From Caecitellus pseudoparvulus (taxonomy: Eukaryota > Bigyra: Bicosoecida): a stretch of 64,000 bases of DNA. The position numbers and the translations under genes were made by a program. The notes under the pieces were generated by a model, which saw only the letters and a list, made by a program, of their open reading frames with translations, was not told the origin of the DNA and did no database searches. Shown in pieces: positions 41,878 through 54,700 of the stretch (position 1 is its first letter; every line of letters begins with the position of its first letter). The stretch covers positions 496,001 to 560,000 of the forward strand of contig CBFFRQ010000057.1 of NCBI GenBank assembly GCA_965644315.1, read 5' to 3'.

Positions 41878-42285
41878 ATGGCTTCCTCGTCTTCCTTCTG
41901 GTACTGGTTCTTCCGGGATGTGGGCTTCATGCGCAAGGCATCCACTGGCGTCTACTTTGCTGCAAAGCCCTGGCTGGCCATGGCAGTGGTAGTGTACTCT
42001 GGCGCACACCTTCTGGAGTACAAGATGCAGCGGACTGGCCACCTGCCTGTGGAGGACAAGCGCATGCCGGTGCGTAGTCCTGTGGCGACCTGCGCCAGCG
42101 GAACTTGACTGGCGCCAGTGTGGAGCACCCTTTGCACACCGCCCTTCCCTCCGCTACACTCGCAGTGGGCTGGGTACGACTCCGCGGAGCCTGCAGCTCT
42201 GCCCATTGGCGCATTGAGGGACGATGTGGACGTCCCGACACAGCTTGCCGCTGCCGCGGCTGCGCATGCCCACGACAGGCACTGA
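41878..42285 (+). CDS. Small single-pass membrane protein, unknown
   Basis: Exon 1 41878-42069 and exon 2 42166-42285, 103 residues; donor GTGCGT, acceptor TCGCAG, intron 96 nt. An aromatic start (SSSSFWYWFFRDVGFMRKAS) precedes one hydrophobic helix (PWLAMAVVVYSGAHLLEY) and a soluble tail with an Ala/His end. The size, one helix and basic flank are like small accessory subunits of mitochondrial respiratory complexes, but I cannot assign it to one. The stop is 73 bases from the convergent antiporter stop. Confidence 0.6.
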
Positions 42286-42358
42286 GCAGCCCCCCCTGCA
42301 CCTTCCCTTCAATGCACATGTCTCAGTCAATGGAAGCGCTCCATGAATTGCATATGCG

Positions 42359-45300
42359 TCACTCACTTGCCGTGCTGTGGCTGGCCTGGCTGCCCTCCTC
42401 GGCCTCCGGCGGCTCCACGTGGTCGCTGGCCTGGCTGGCATCCGACGAGGCGCGGCCTGGCAGGGCGCGGTGCCTGGACTCGGGTGGCGGCGGCGGCGGC
42501 GGCTGAGGGGTGCCCGGCCGACTGCCGTCCTGCAGGGCGGGGCTCTGCCCCCACAGCTCTGCGCCCATCCACAGCCGAGTGTCTGGGGCTCCCTGTGCCT
42601 TGGGCCTGGGCAGGTCGCCAGGCCCCCCAGCCGACGCTGACCCCTCCTCGGCGGAGCTGTCCAGGCGGTGCAGCAGCCACACCACCTGCTCCCGCAGGCG
42701 CACCAGCAAGGGAGACGTGAGCGTGCCCACCACGGTGATGGTGAGCACCAGCAGGTACACCTTGCGAGACAGCATGCCCATGGCGTGGGCTTTGCCCGTG
42801 AAGGCCAGGCCGAATTCAGCCATCTGCGCCATGGCCACCGCCGCGGTGGCGGCCGTCGTCGCCTGCAGGCGGAAGGCGCGCAGGATAATGTACAGGAGGC
42901 CTGCTTTGGCTGCCAGCAGGAAGGCCAGGGCTGCCAGGAGGACCCACGCGTGGCGCAGCATGAAGGTGGGGCTGAGTACCAGCCCCACGGACGCCAGGAA
43001 CATGGCCCCGAACAGGCCTGACAACGGTGTGACAGCGGCCGTGAGGGTGGGGATGGGGTACGGCGCGGCAGAGGCCAGGGCCAGCCCTGCGACGAAGGCG
43101 CCCATCTCCAGCGACAGCCCCATGAGCTGGGTGGTGAGGGCGCCCACCAGGCAGCTGCTCACCAGCCCCAGCAGGAAGATGTCGGCACTGCTCTCCCCGG
43201 AGCCCTCCTCGGGGGAGCCTTGCAAGGGCATGTGCAGCCCCGAGCAGCACCGCTGGCGGCCGACGCAGGGCAGGCGCGCAGCCAAGGACGCCCATGCCGT
43301 GGCGGCGCCGCGCTGCAGGGCGCCCCGGGACAGCAGCTGCACGAGGGCCACCAGGGCGGCGAAGGCGATGCCCGACTGCAGCAGGGACCAGGCCGCCAGC
43401 AGCGCGCCGTCCATGTCGCTGATGCCCAGGGCGCTGGACAGGGACCAGGCGGAGCCGGGCGCCTCGTGTGTGCCGCTGCGCACCTCTGCCGCCGCCCACG
43501 CGTTGGGCATGGACAGCAGGAAGCCCATGATGAGGTCCTGCACCGCCAACATGGCCAGGGACACCTGCCCGCCTTGGGACGACAGGGCGCCGGCCAGCTG
43601 CAGGTTGCCGATGGCCACGGCGGGGGAGGACAGGGACAGGGCGAGGCCGACGAGGAGGCCCTCTGAGGGGCCTGCTGTCAGCCCCGTGAGGGCCCCCCCC
43701 GCCATGGTCACGGCGGTGAAGGCCAGCATGAGGAGGACGCTGGCCTGCACAGCCGCGCGGGTGGTGGCGACGGTGTTCTTGAACTTGGACCCGAACAGCA
43801 TGCCGTTGCGGAAGAGCGGGAAAACGACGCCGAACTGCGCGACGCTGGACACGGCGGGTGTGCTGTGCAGGATGTTGAAGCCGTTGGGGCCCACGGCCAT
43901 GCCCATGACCAGGAAGCCGAAGCCGGGCGGCAGGTGCAGCGCAGAGAAGGCCAGCCCCCCCAGCGCCGCCACGCACATCAACACGCCGATGTCCTGCAGC
44001 AGGACAATGTCGTAGTGCAGCATGGCTGGGTCGGGGAGCAGGGGCGCCTCTGCGTCAGGCCCCGCCACCGGCGCCCCCTGCCGCCCCCCGTCAGCCGCGT
44101 CACCGCCAGCGGGTGGCCCGCCCAGCGCCCCCTCCGCCGGGCGCTCAGGAGGGCCTGCGCCCTGCCCCTTGCCGACAGAGTGCTCACCGTCGCCCCACTG
44201 CGCATGCCCGGCGCGGGCCTGGTCGTGCAGCTGCTTGAGGCGCTGCATGGCCTCCCCCGAGGACATCTTGCTGCCGTCCTTCAGCGTCACCATGCCCGTC
44301 TCGTAGTCCACCTTGCGCTGCTGCAGGGACTTCATGATGTCGGCGATCTCTGCCTCCGCGGCGTCGATGGCCTGCAGCTTGGCCAGGTGGGCCTGAGTGG
44401 CTGCCAGGGTGGCGGCAGTGCCGTTGAAGCGCTGGATGAGCTGCCCCACTGCGCCGGCCAGGGCTGCCACGCGGTCCTGCTCGGCCACCTTCTGCCGCAT
44501 GTTGTGCTGCAGGGCGTGCTTGAGCATGGCGTTGGCGTTGGCCAGGCGGCTGTGCACGGCGCAGGGGCAGAGGCGCTGGGCAAGGGGGGACGCCTCCTCA
44601 CACGCGGTGCGGGCCCGCCCGTGGAAGGAGTCGGCAGCCAGGAAGCAGACGGGCGCAGCTTCCCCAGGCAGCAGGACAGCTGCAGGCTTCTCGCCGCCCT
44701 CCATGGCCAAGCACTTGCTGTCCCCGCCGCAGCCGAAAGCGGCGTTCAGCATGGCGCACTCGTTCACCTCCGGGAAGCCGTCCTCGTCGCAGGCAAGGTC
44801 CCCCTCCCCCACGCGGTGGCAGGCAGCGGCACAGTCCTCGCCCACGTGAGACCGCACGTGCACGAGTGCGGGCCGGGGCGCCTGGCCAGGGGGCTGCTCG
44901 GGGCCACTCCCTGCCCCCCCCCCGCTCGACCCGCCACTTTCCGCAGCGCTGCCGCCCTCCACACGCACGATGTCGGCGGCGGCGGCCTGCTTCAACTTCG
45001 CCATGACGGCAGCCTGTGACACGGATGACTGCTCTTCTTCCACTTCGTTGTCGCCTGCGAGCGCCAGCGTCTCGTTGTCTTTGCGCAGCTCTGCTGCGTT
45101 CTCTGCCAGCAACGCCTGCAGCTCAGCCTGCACGTCCACGGCTGCCTTTTCCCACGCGACGCCGCCATCTCCCGCCCCGCTCTCCGGCTGCTGCGCCGTG
45201 GCGTTCACGACTTCGGTGTGGTCGACTTCTTCGGATGCGTAGTCTGCAGGCACGCCTGCACCACCCGTGAGAGGTGACGGCGGAGGGGTGGCGCCGGGGT

Positions 45301-45499
45301 GTGAAAGAACCCCCTCAGGCTGCAAGCCCTCAAGGTCCATGCCCGCCGCTGTTGTGCTAAGGACTGGCCTTTCAAACACCTCCTCCGACTCTTCAGAGGC
45401 GGTCAGCCGCTGGTGCTGCTCCCCTGCACCTGCCCTCGCTGCCAGGGCCAGCAACAGGACACAGGCGGCAGCAAGGCTGAAACGCCATGTCGCGGCCAT
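42359..45499 (-). CDS. CPA2-type K+/H+ antiporter with lumenal Cys-rich domain
   Basis: Single exon, 1046 residues. A signal peptide (ATWRFSLAAACVLLLALAARAG) begins at the chosen Met; the frame is open 14 codons upstream. A lumenal region follows with an eight-or-more-Cys module at ~220-313 (EDCAAACHRVGEGDLAC, NECAMLNAAFGCGG, AQRLCPC), then a coiled coil (~330-430). The membrane part, from ~500, matches cation/proton antiporters of the CPA2 family such as plant KEA4-6 and animal TMCO3: LLQDIGVLMCVAALGGLAFS, GFLVMGMAVGPNGF, GLALSLSSPAVAIGNLQL, LAMLAVQDLIMGFLLSM and MAQMAEFGLAFTGKAHAMGM. The short cytosolic tail has no TrkA-N domain. The Cys pattern resembles a domain of MGAT5-type glycosyltransferases. 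It lies 3' of the giant channel gene on the same strand. Confidence 0.85.
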   Translation of the reverse strand: MAATWRFSLAAACVLLLALAARAGAGEQHQRLTASEESEEVFERPVLSTTAAGMDLEGLQPEGVLSHPGATPPPSPLTGGAGVPADYASEEVDHTEVVNATAQQPESGAGDGGVAWEKAAVDVQAELQALLAENAAELRKDNETLALAGDNEVEEEQSSVSQAAVMAKLKQAAAADIVRVEGGSAAESGGSSGGGAGSGPEQPPGQAPRPALVHVRSHVGEDCAAACHRVGEGDLACDEDGFPEVNECAMLNAAFGCGGDSKCLAMEGGEKPAAVLLPGEAAPVCFLAADSFHGRARTACEEASPLAQRLCPCAVHSRLANANAMLKHALQHNMRQKVAEQDRVAALAGAVGQLIQRFNGTAATLAATQAHLAKLQAIDAAEAEIADIMKSLQQRKVDYETGMVTLKDGSKMSSGEAMQRLKQLHDQARAGHAQWGDGEHSVGKGQGAGPPERPAEGALGGPPAGGDAADGGRQGAPVAGPDAEAPLLPDPAMLHYDIVLLQDIGVLMCVAALGGLAFSALHLPPGFGFLVMGMAVGPNGFNILHSTPAVSSVAQFGVVFPLFRNGMLFGSKFKNTVATTRAAVQASVLLMLAFTAVTMAGGALTGLTAGPSEGLLVGLALSLSSPAVAIGNLQLAGALSSQGGQVSLAMLAVQDLIMGFLLSMPNAWAAAEVRSGTHEAPGSAWSLSSALGISDMDGALLAAWSLLQSGIAFAALVALVQLLSRGALQRGAATAWASLAARLPCVGRQRCCSGLHMPLQGSPEEGSGESSADIFLLGLVSSCLVGALTTQLMGLSLEMGAFVAGLALASAAPYPIPTLTAAVTPLSGLFGAMFLASVGLVLSPTFMLRHAWVLLAALAFLLAAKAGLLYIILRAFRLQATTAATAAVAMAQMAEFGLAFTGKAHAMGMLSRKVYLLVLTITVVGTLTSPLLVRLREQVVWLLHRLDSSAEEGSASAGGPGDLPRPKAQGAPDTRLWMGAELWGQSPALQDGSRPGTPQPPPPPPPESRHRALPGRASSDASQASDHVEPPEAEEGSQASHSTASE

Positions 45500-45793
45500 G
45501 TGGCAAGCCCACAACCAGCCCCAAACCTGCTCCCAACGCAATCAAGCCTTGGGCTATGTCCAGACCTGCGGCTTTGTGCTTGACTGCACAGCCGGCTTAA
45601 GGGCTGCTGCTCAATGCGGCACAGACCCTTCCAAGCAACGTGGCTAATGGTGGCCCTAATTCCGCAGCTTCGCGTCACTGCGCAGCGGCTCCACACTGCG
45701 TGTGCGGTGACAGCAAGGAGCCTATGGTGTGCGCTGAAGATAATTGCGGTGGATTGAATTGCCTGCATGTGATGCATGCGCACGGCATTGCCC

Positions 45794-48700
45794 TCACAGC
45801 TTGCTGGCTCCAAACACACGCACACTGGCGATGCGCGCCGTCGCTGCCATGCCAGGGGGCGCCTGCTGAATGCGGGCCAAGGCAGCGGGGTCTGTCGGGG
45901 ACAGCATGTGGTTCACACGGTGCTCCACGCGGCACCCCATGCAGCAGCTGAAGAGGTAGCTGCGGCACTGTGCAGTGAGGGAGCCTTGCCGCACACGCTC
46001 AGCCACGCCCCGCTGCGGCTGCAGGCTGCGCGGCGTCACAGCCCCGAAGGGCACCCCACAGCACATGCACGACAGCGTGGACAGCAGGGGGGTTCCACGA
46101 GCAGCCAAGATGAGGGCGGGGTCCCCACGCTGCGCAGCCCCTCGCAGCCGCCAAGGCAGGCAGCACGCCAGCGCCGAGGGGCAGTGCAGCACGATGCACG
46201 AGGCGAAGGACCTGCGCAGGGCCACGGCACACAGGCCGGCGGGGAAGTAGCAGGGGGGGGGCAGGGAGGACCGCTGCAGGTACCGCCAAAGCATCTCGAT
46301 GCGGTAGACGTTCCACGCGCCACGCGACGTGTCCCGGGCGGTTTGGTAGCTGTCCCCCAACACGGCGATGAGGATGTTGAGGAGGATGATGAGGGCGACG
46401 ATGAGGTACAGGGCCATCATGGACACGCCGAGGGTGACGAGGGGCTGCACAGTGGCCTGCCCCGAGTCCACTGCGAAGTCCACGGGCAGCTCCCAGTCCC
46501 CGAACACGCTCCAGAGCAGTGCGGAAATGTCCCCCACCGAGCTGTTGCCGAAGGGTGACACGACGTAGATGGAGATGAGGGGGATGATGAAGGACGCCAC
46601 CACCAGAGCGAACAGCAGCAGGAAAATGAACACGTCCACCATGGAGAACGCTGCACCGTTGGCGATGGTGAAGACGCGCGGGCCCAAGTATGCGCCTGTG
46701 CTCAGGTACTCCAGCAGCAGCGGGTACGAGATGAAGGCGAGGATGATGAGGGTGCCATACGCGAGGATGTCCGTCAAGTAGCCCAAGCACTCCGAGCCGG
46801 TTGTGCGGGACATCCAGGCGACCACCTGGCAAACAGCTGCCAGGGCTGTTAGGGCGTACTTCAACATGTTGGCCTTGGCCAGCAGGAGGCGAAACCGCCC
46901 CGCACCGCCGCCCACTAAATCGGACAGGGCGGCAGACAGCGACCACCAGAACAGCAGCACGCGCAGTCCGATGGAGAGGTCCAAGGAAATGCGATTCGTG
47001 AGGTGCGGCTCGTAGCTGTGCGCCCCTGCCACAGTGCTGCCTCCACTATTGTCGTCGCACGTGAGCATGTCCCGCAAAACGCCTGGCTCTGACGCACAGC
47101 AGGCGTCGTGGTTGGCGAACCCGCCCTCGCTCGTCAGCAGCACAGCTGAGTGCAGGGCTGCGAAGGCGAGTTCGGACATGCCGTACATGGCATGTTTCAC
47201 GGCGGGCGGGAGCAGCGGCGGGGTCGCGGGGCCGTACGCAGCTGTTGACGGGTCCAGCAAGGGCGCTGCCTCCAGGCCTGTGCCGTCGTCGTCGTCGCCA
47301 CCACCCTCCGCCGCAGCCTCCTCTGCTGCCTCCAAAACAGCATCCTCCTCTTCGTCGCTGTCTGAATGCAGCCGGCGCTGGGTGCTGCCCCTCCCGGCCG
47401 CTCCCAGTCGGGACCTGGCGATGACAGAAGCGCTTCGCGTTCCACTGGGTGCTCCAGGCTCCAGCACAGCTTGATGGCGCTCCAGGGCCACGCCAGCTGC
47501 GCCCCCCTCCATATACGCCCGGCTCCAGACATCTTCCGAGACACTGGAGAGCCCGGTGCTGCCTAGCAGGGGGGGCGGCAAACTGCCTGGGTGTGTGCCA
47601 GACAGGGCCGCGGACTGCTGCGACTGGTGAGTCCCCAGGGACGGCCCGTGGAGAGGGGAAAAGCCAGGGGACATCTCCGTGCTAGAGGGGGGCGGCGGGC
47701 GCAGGGGGGAACCAGCGGTGGCAGTTTGGGCGCGCAGGGGAAGGGGGCCCGTGGGGGGCGACACCAGTGGACTGCCCTCCTCACCTTCCCCACGCGCGGC
47801 GTCCCCTGCCGCTTGCCCGCCGCCCTCCTCCCCCTCCCCCTCCTCCTCCTCCTCCTCTACGTCAACCAGGCCCACGAGGCCTGAGAAGGTGCCTGTGCGC
47901 GTGAAGGGTGCTGGCTTGGCCTCCCGCGCCGCCTGCTCCAGGTCGGCGAAGGCTGCCTGCTCCAGGCGCTTCAGGCGCCGAGCCAGGGCGTGCATGCTGG
48001 GGCGGGCCTCGGGGTCCAGGGCCCAGCAGGACGCGATCAAAGATCGCAAGCCAGGCGGGGTGTCCTTGGGCAGGCGGGACTCCAGGGTCATGCCTTCGGC
48101 CACGCTCAGCTTCACCAGCGCCTCGCTGTCGCCACGCCACGGGAGCTGCCCGCCGGTACACATCTCCCACAGCAGCACGCCAAAGGCGTACACGTCAGAG
48201 GCGCGGCTGACCTGCCGGGCTGCGCCCAGTGTCTCCGGGGCACCCCATCGCACCCTGGGCTCCGACGAGGACGGCAAGGTGACGAACTGCAGCGGCTCCA
48301 CACCGGGGCTTGCAGCGGTGCCGCCCAGGGCAAGGGTGGAGTCACTGCGGGCCAGGCGCCGGGTGGGCTTGCCCTCGTTGGTGCCGCTGGGCTGCACCAG
48401 CACGGCGTTGCCCAGGTTCGCCACACAGGCATGCAGGACGGGGCGTGGCGGCAGGCTGGGCGCGTCTGCCCCTGTCTCGCTGCGGGTGCTGTCGGAGCGC
48501 ACGCCCCGTGAGAGGTCAAGCACAGAGTGCCGGCGCACCTTCGCTGCCAAGTGCCCGTGGGCCGTGGCGTCGCCGCCCTGGCTGCTGCCCAGGCCCTGGT
48601 GTTCATCCCAACTGTCGGAACACCGCAGCAGGACATTCGCGCTGCACAGGTCGCAGTGCAGGACGCCGGCATCGTGCAGCACCGCGACGGCGTGTGCGAC

Positions 48701-51700
48701 CTGCCGTCCCAGTCGCATGACGTCGATGAAGGTCCACAGCGGGGCATACGCCACCGCTGCCGCGGCGGCGGGCAGGGTCATGGCGGTGCCGGACGCGAGC
48801 ACTGCCTGCGCTGCCGCCATGTCTGCAGCCGGGATGTCCTGCTGCATGTCTGGCGCCTCCCACCGTACGCCTGCCCACTGCAGGGGCGGGGAGGGCTCAT
48901 GCTGCAGGGCCCGGGCCTTGTGCAAGGAGGCTAGGAAGCGGTCCAGGTTGCCGAGGGGGTAATACCCCATGAGGATGCCTGCCACGCGCACTGCCACCGT
49001 GCGGCCGATGGTAAGCACGCCGCGCTCCTTGGCTGTCTGCAGCGCCTCGCTGGACACCTCGCGCTCTGCCTCCAGCTCCTGACTGGACTGAGCAGCCAGC
49101 GTGGCGCTGCCACGCCGGGAATGCACGGGGGAACGCACCGAGGGCAGGTCCCGCACTGGAGCTGTGATGACGCTGTACACGCGGACGAGCGTGGGGGGCA
49201 GCACACGCAGCAGCTCTTGCATGTTGCCCAGCACGTTCTGCCCACTGCTGTACAGGCGGGCTACGGCGTGCGTGTCCAGCATGTCCCCTCCATCCTCGGC
49301 CCTCTGCGTGGCCAAGGGCGGGGCAGGGGGGGGTGCAGTGGGCGGAGGCGGGGGCGCACCCCGCGCCACGCCCGCAGACTCCGCCGCCTCGCCCCCCTCC
49401 TGCACCGTGTCCAGGGTGCCCCGCATGTGCAGCGACGCTGCCAGGGCGCTCACACCCTTGCGCCACCGAGCACGAGAGCGCGCACGGGAGCGCAGCAGTG
49501 CCCACACCAGCAGACGCGTCCAAGCAGCAAGCTCCGTGACCAGGCTCTGCTCACCAGCCACACGATCCCTGTGCGTACCGCGCCGCAGCTGCAGCGCCGC
49601 CATGGCACCCTGGGCCTCTCCGCCCGCCACGGCTGAGCCGGGGAGCAGGGGGGACAGCGCCGTCCACCACGCAGGCACTGTTCGAAGCATGAACAGGTCC
49701 GAGTGACTGCCCATGGCTGCTTGCTGAGCCCACCCGGGCAGCTGCCCGTCCGCCGTGGCCCACCGAGGGTGAGCCCGCAGCAGCATGGCCTGCGGCGTGA
49801 CAGTGACGGCACGCCCCACCCCGCACAGCGTCAGGTCCAGCTGGGGCAGCACCATCAGCGCCAACTCCTGCGCTGCGGAGCTGAGCATGATGCCCCGCTG
49901 CCCGCTCACAGACCTGACGCCTGCCATGAGCGTGTCGCCCTGTGGCTTGCCGGCGTCGGGGTCCACGAGGCCCTCGCCCTCCCCAAACAGGGCCGCCACC
50001 CGCGCCCGCACTTTGGCCTGCCGAGTCACCTCCATGCGCAACTCGAAGCCCGGGCGCCGGTCTGCTGCAGGGCGGTGCAGGCTGCTCGAAATGCCACTAG
50101 CGTGGGACAGGGCACTGCTGGCGCCGGCGCCCTCTGGTCCCACGGAAGCCTCCTCCGCGAGATCGGACGCCACGCCCCATCGGGAAGAAGTGCTGCTGCT
50201 GACGGAACTGAAGGCGACAGAGGCGCCCTCATCATGCACCTCGTCAGTGGTCTCCACCGGCAGGGCGATGGCCGGGGCCGGCCGCTGCCGCTGCTGCCGC
50301 CGCGTGGCCTCCTTGCGCAAGGCTGCGAAGGCCTTGGCCTCAGGCGCGTTCCAACGCCGCAGCGCTTCCATGGCCCCCAGCAGGCGGGCCCAGTGGATGG
50401 GTGAGATGCTGGCTTCTTGCCTGTCTCGCTCGCGCAGCGCAAACACGTCCAGCGTCGAGCGCACGCCCAGTCCAGCCAAGTTGCGCGTGATGGCTTGTAG
50501 ACGGAAGCGCTGCAGGAACATGGTCAAGTCCGCCAGGGGCCAGCCACCCCCTGCGTCCCTGCTCGCACTTGCATGAAGTGTGGAGGCGCGCAGCTTGGCG
50601 CGCAGCGCTTGCATGCGCGCCCGGCGTGCGGCGCCCAGCTGTAGACGCACCACGCCTTGCACTGCCAGGATCCCCGCTGCCCCCGGCCGGGATAAGCGGC
50701 TGCGAGACGAGGCACCCAAGGACGACCCAACGGTGCTCGAGCGGCCTGCCAAGCGCAGCATGCGAGAAGACAGTCCGGGCGGTGGCGCGGCCTGCGCTGT
50801 GGGGCGCGGTGGCGCGGCACACCACCAACCTCGTGCCGCGGAGGCCTTGCTGAGCTGTGCCCCGGCCTTGGCCTGTCGGGAGGAGTTGAGCCATGCAGAG
50901 AGAAGCGTAGCCTGGGCCTCGCCGTGCAGCCACACGCCGCTGTTCCAGACGTTGCTGATGAGCAGTTGCACGACGTCCAGTGCCAGGAAGCGGCGGCAGC
51001 CTGCTCGAACGGCCAGCTTCAGCATGTTCTTGTGGGTGCCTGAGAACGACAAGCCTGGCAGCTGCAACGCCCAGCCCAGCACATCTCGCGCGTACAGCGG
51101 GTCGAACGGCGTGAACAGGAACGTGCGAGTGATGTTTGTGTGGTACGGTGCCAGCAGCACCGCCAAGGCGGCATCCACAATGGCCCACGCAGGCTCAGCG
51201 GGCGTGAGGAGCCACATGGCAGCTTGCGCCTTCTCCTTCTCCGTCCAGTGAATGCTGACGCTCTCGTCGTGCACCGCGGTGAGCAGCTTGATGGCGAGGC
51301 TCTCGAACACCTCCCCCTGCTGCTGCAGCTCCTCAACGTCGTTCAACACGGACGTCTGCGACAGGGATCCCTGGTCTGCCAAGCGCCGCAGCACGAGCGT
51401 CACCAGCAGAGCCGTGCGCAGGGGCTGCGTCGTGTGGCTCAACAGGGCGATGGCGACGCGGAACTTGCCGTTCACGGCGGCCCACACGATGCGCAGGACG
51501 CGAAGCGCCTCTTGGCACTCAGCAAGCCATCGAGGCTTCTGATGAATCGTGATGCCTGCCGCTGCTCGCGCGTCCTGCAGCGCTTCCTGCCCTGCGACGC
51601 CCGCTGGCGTAGGGGGGCCGCCATGACCCATGGAGTCTTGACTCGTGACGTGCATCAAGTTCCTGGAGCTGGCGGTGTGGGCCACAGCCGCGGCGACGGC

Positions 51701-54700
51701 TTCCGGCGCGGGCGTGGCTGTGGCTGTCGCGGATGGCGCGCCCAGCTCCTCTGCCCTGCGCCGGGCGGCATCCACTTCAGCCTCCAACATGAGCGTCCTA
51801 CCGTCAAAGAACCGGACAAACGCCGTGTACCAGTGCAGCAGCCGCTCCGTCACGAGGCGTGTGGAGGCGTGGGCAGTGGGCAGCACGAAGCGCCGGCCGT
51901 GGTGCTGGGAGCTCGCTGAGCGAGCCGAGGTCAGGCGCAGCGCAGTCGTGTCGAGCGCGTTGCACACTTGCCGGGACAGCAAGTGGAAGGGGTGGGGGTC
52001 CTCCAGCAGCCCGTTCTTCAGCAGGATGTTCACCAGCACCGGGTCGTCCTCCAACCACGCGAAGCTGAGAACGTCAGCCAGCACGACCCGCTCAGACTTG
52101 GGCATGGGCCGCCGCCGTGCCCGCCGTCGCTGGGACAGCACCTCATGGATGAGCGTGTCGCAGTCCCACAGCGCGGACATCTTCAGCCACTCGCGGCCCT
52201 GGCCCTCGTGCAGCGGCTGCCCTGGGCTGGGCGCCAGGCGCCGCAGAATGGACGTGCGCAGGCGAATGGCCGAGGCTGGCGTGTGCGGCACAAAGGAAGC
52301 CTCCACTGCCGCTGCCCCCCCCTCGCCCTTCGCTTCATGCTGCCCGGCGCCCAGCTCGCGCTCCAACGCCAGGAGGCGCTGCGTGCTTTGATCACGGGAC
52401 AGGGATACACCCACCTCCTGCTGAGACTCCAGGTCTGCCTCCAGCCGCCCCACCCTTGCCTGGGCCGCCTGGGCGGTGGGGGCTTTCGGCCTGTTTGAGG
52501 CAGCTTCGTCGGCGCCCAGGAGCTGCAGCACTGCAGGCGCAGGCACGGCTGACGTACCTTGGCGAGAGCCGTACTCAGCCTGCTGAATACGCTCGATGAC
52601 GATGACGCGGCCGACACGCCCCGTGCCCCCACCCGCGCTGGGCGTGCTGCTGTGCAGCAGCCGGACAGCCGCCCGCCCCCACACACCCTGTGACACGCTC
52701 ATACCGGAGTGCGTGCTGGTCAGGCCGCCTCCCCATGCAGCGTTGCTGCCTTGCTGCAAGAAACAGTTGCGCCAGGCGCCATGCCAGACCTCCCCCAAGG
52801 CGCATGACCGCGCACCGCCAGCAGTGGCGAAGCCCGCCTGCACCACAGCCCGCGCCTTGCCCCAGCACTGTGCCATGATGCTGCCGTACTGCGCCAGTAC
52901 CGCGGCATACGTCATGGGCTGCCTCCTGAGCAGCGTGCGTGCCACAAGCCACGCCAGCTTGCAGAATGCGGAGCGGCGCAGAGGAAACAGCGGGTTGGCG
53001 TTGCTGGGGTCTGCCGCACACGCCTGCTGCCACAGGCAGTCCACCAGGATGGGCGGGAAGGTCTCGCTTGGCAGCAGCCACTGGCTGCTCAGAGAGTCCT
53101 GCGACAGCTGCTCCGGCGGCAAGGTCAAGCCGGCGCTGGGCGCCGCCCAAGCAAGCGATGCCGGCACCCCCGGCAAAGGCGTGCGGGCCGCCACCTCCCG
53201 AACAGCCAGCAGAGCCTCGTCCACAGCCAAGCAGGGTGTGGGCAGCTTCGCCAGGGCTTCGGCGCCCTGCCGTGCTGCGGCAAAGGCAGCCACGTGCGCC
53301 GCCGCCCGAGCCCTGCCTGGCGGACCAGCCACGGGCCCGGAGGTCGCTGCGCCTGGCGCATTCCCAGCGTCGTACGCAAGCGACGCCGACACGCCTTCCT
53401 TGACGTACTGAAGCAGCTTTCGCACGAGGGAGCGGGCAGAGGGAGCAAAGGCCACCGAGCCAGAGTACCGGGCCTGGGCCAGAAGGGCACTCCGCTCCAG
53501 GGACAGATCAGCGAGGGTGCTGGCCAGGCCGAAGGTGGCGTTGGCGTAGGCGAGGGCCATGCCGCCTGCTGAGCGTGAGGAGGAATTGCCCATAGCGTCC
53601 AGGTTCTCCCCCCGCGTGTGTGTACCCAGCAGGACAGTGGGACTGCTGGTCATGAGGGAGCCGTTGGCAGACTCCCCAAGGACGGCAGCAGTGTTGCTCC
53701 AGGCGGCTGACGTGCGGGCGACGGCGTCCGAGTACACCGCATCTGCCGCCTCTTCTGAAGCAGACAAGACGTGCTGTGCGCCGCCTCCCACGTGGCTCAG
53801 GGTGGCCGGTCCGACGGCTTCCATGATCAGGCGCCCGTCACGGTCATCGGCGCTGAAGCCGGGGCTCAGCTGCTGGTACGACGTCAGCTGGCTGCTGTGG
53901 TACAGCATGACCAAGTCTGTGAGGTCCCCCCCAATGACAAATCGCACTGCCGCATGCAGGGGCATGATCATCTCAAAGCTCCGGCGGAAGGCAGCAGCCA
54001 CACTGGCGTCGTGCGCAAGCACGGGGGAGTGCCGAGGCAGCGCCAAGTCCCCTGCCGTCACCGGCGCCAAGTATCCCTCGTCCGTCTCTTCTGACGGCTG
54101 CACGTCATCAGACGACAAGTGGACGGCGGCATCCATGACACCCCCTCCGCCCGCATCTGCTCCAAAGGCGCCAATGAGGTGGTCGCCAGAAGCGTCCGGC
54201 GTCGGCGAGGCGTCACCTTCCTCCGGGGTGTCATCCCCCACAGCAGCGCTGTCCAGCCCGTCTCGGCGATTCTGGAAGCCCAGGAGGTGCGCCACCGTGG
54301 GCACATCCACCGCCACATTGGACGAGCCAAATGGGTGCTGGTTGTCCTCGCCAGACGAAAACGTAGAACCCAGGTCGTCAGCGGAGTCGGGGCCGGGTCC
54401 GCCTGAGGGACGGCGGACCCGGCGTCCGGAGCCTGTCATGACCGCCGACGGCCGAATAGGGGTGCCTGGCGTGTCCTCTTCGTCAACAAAGATGAACAGG
54501 GAATGCGTCGTGTCCAGCCCGCTCTCTGTGGGTGTCCAGCATTGAGCAGACAGCCCACCTGAGCTGCCACCGCCGGGTCCGCGGCCATCAGCAGCCTGGC
54601 CCAGGGATGCTGTCAGGGCAGCCAGCACGGAGCGCTGCGTGTCAGGGGGCATGGGGGCGAACCAGTGCGTTGGCAGGGCGGCCATGCGGTCGAGCGGCGG

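Noticed and set aside
46520-46528. ATTTCCGCA copy inside the giant gene
   Set aside because: It is coding sequence (Ile-Ser-Ala) within the channel pore region, so it is taken as chance.
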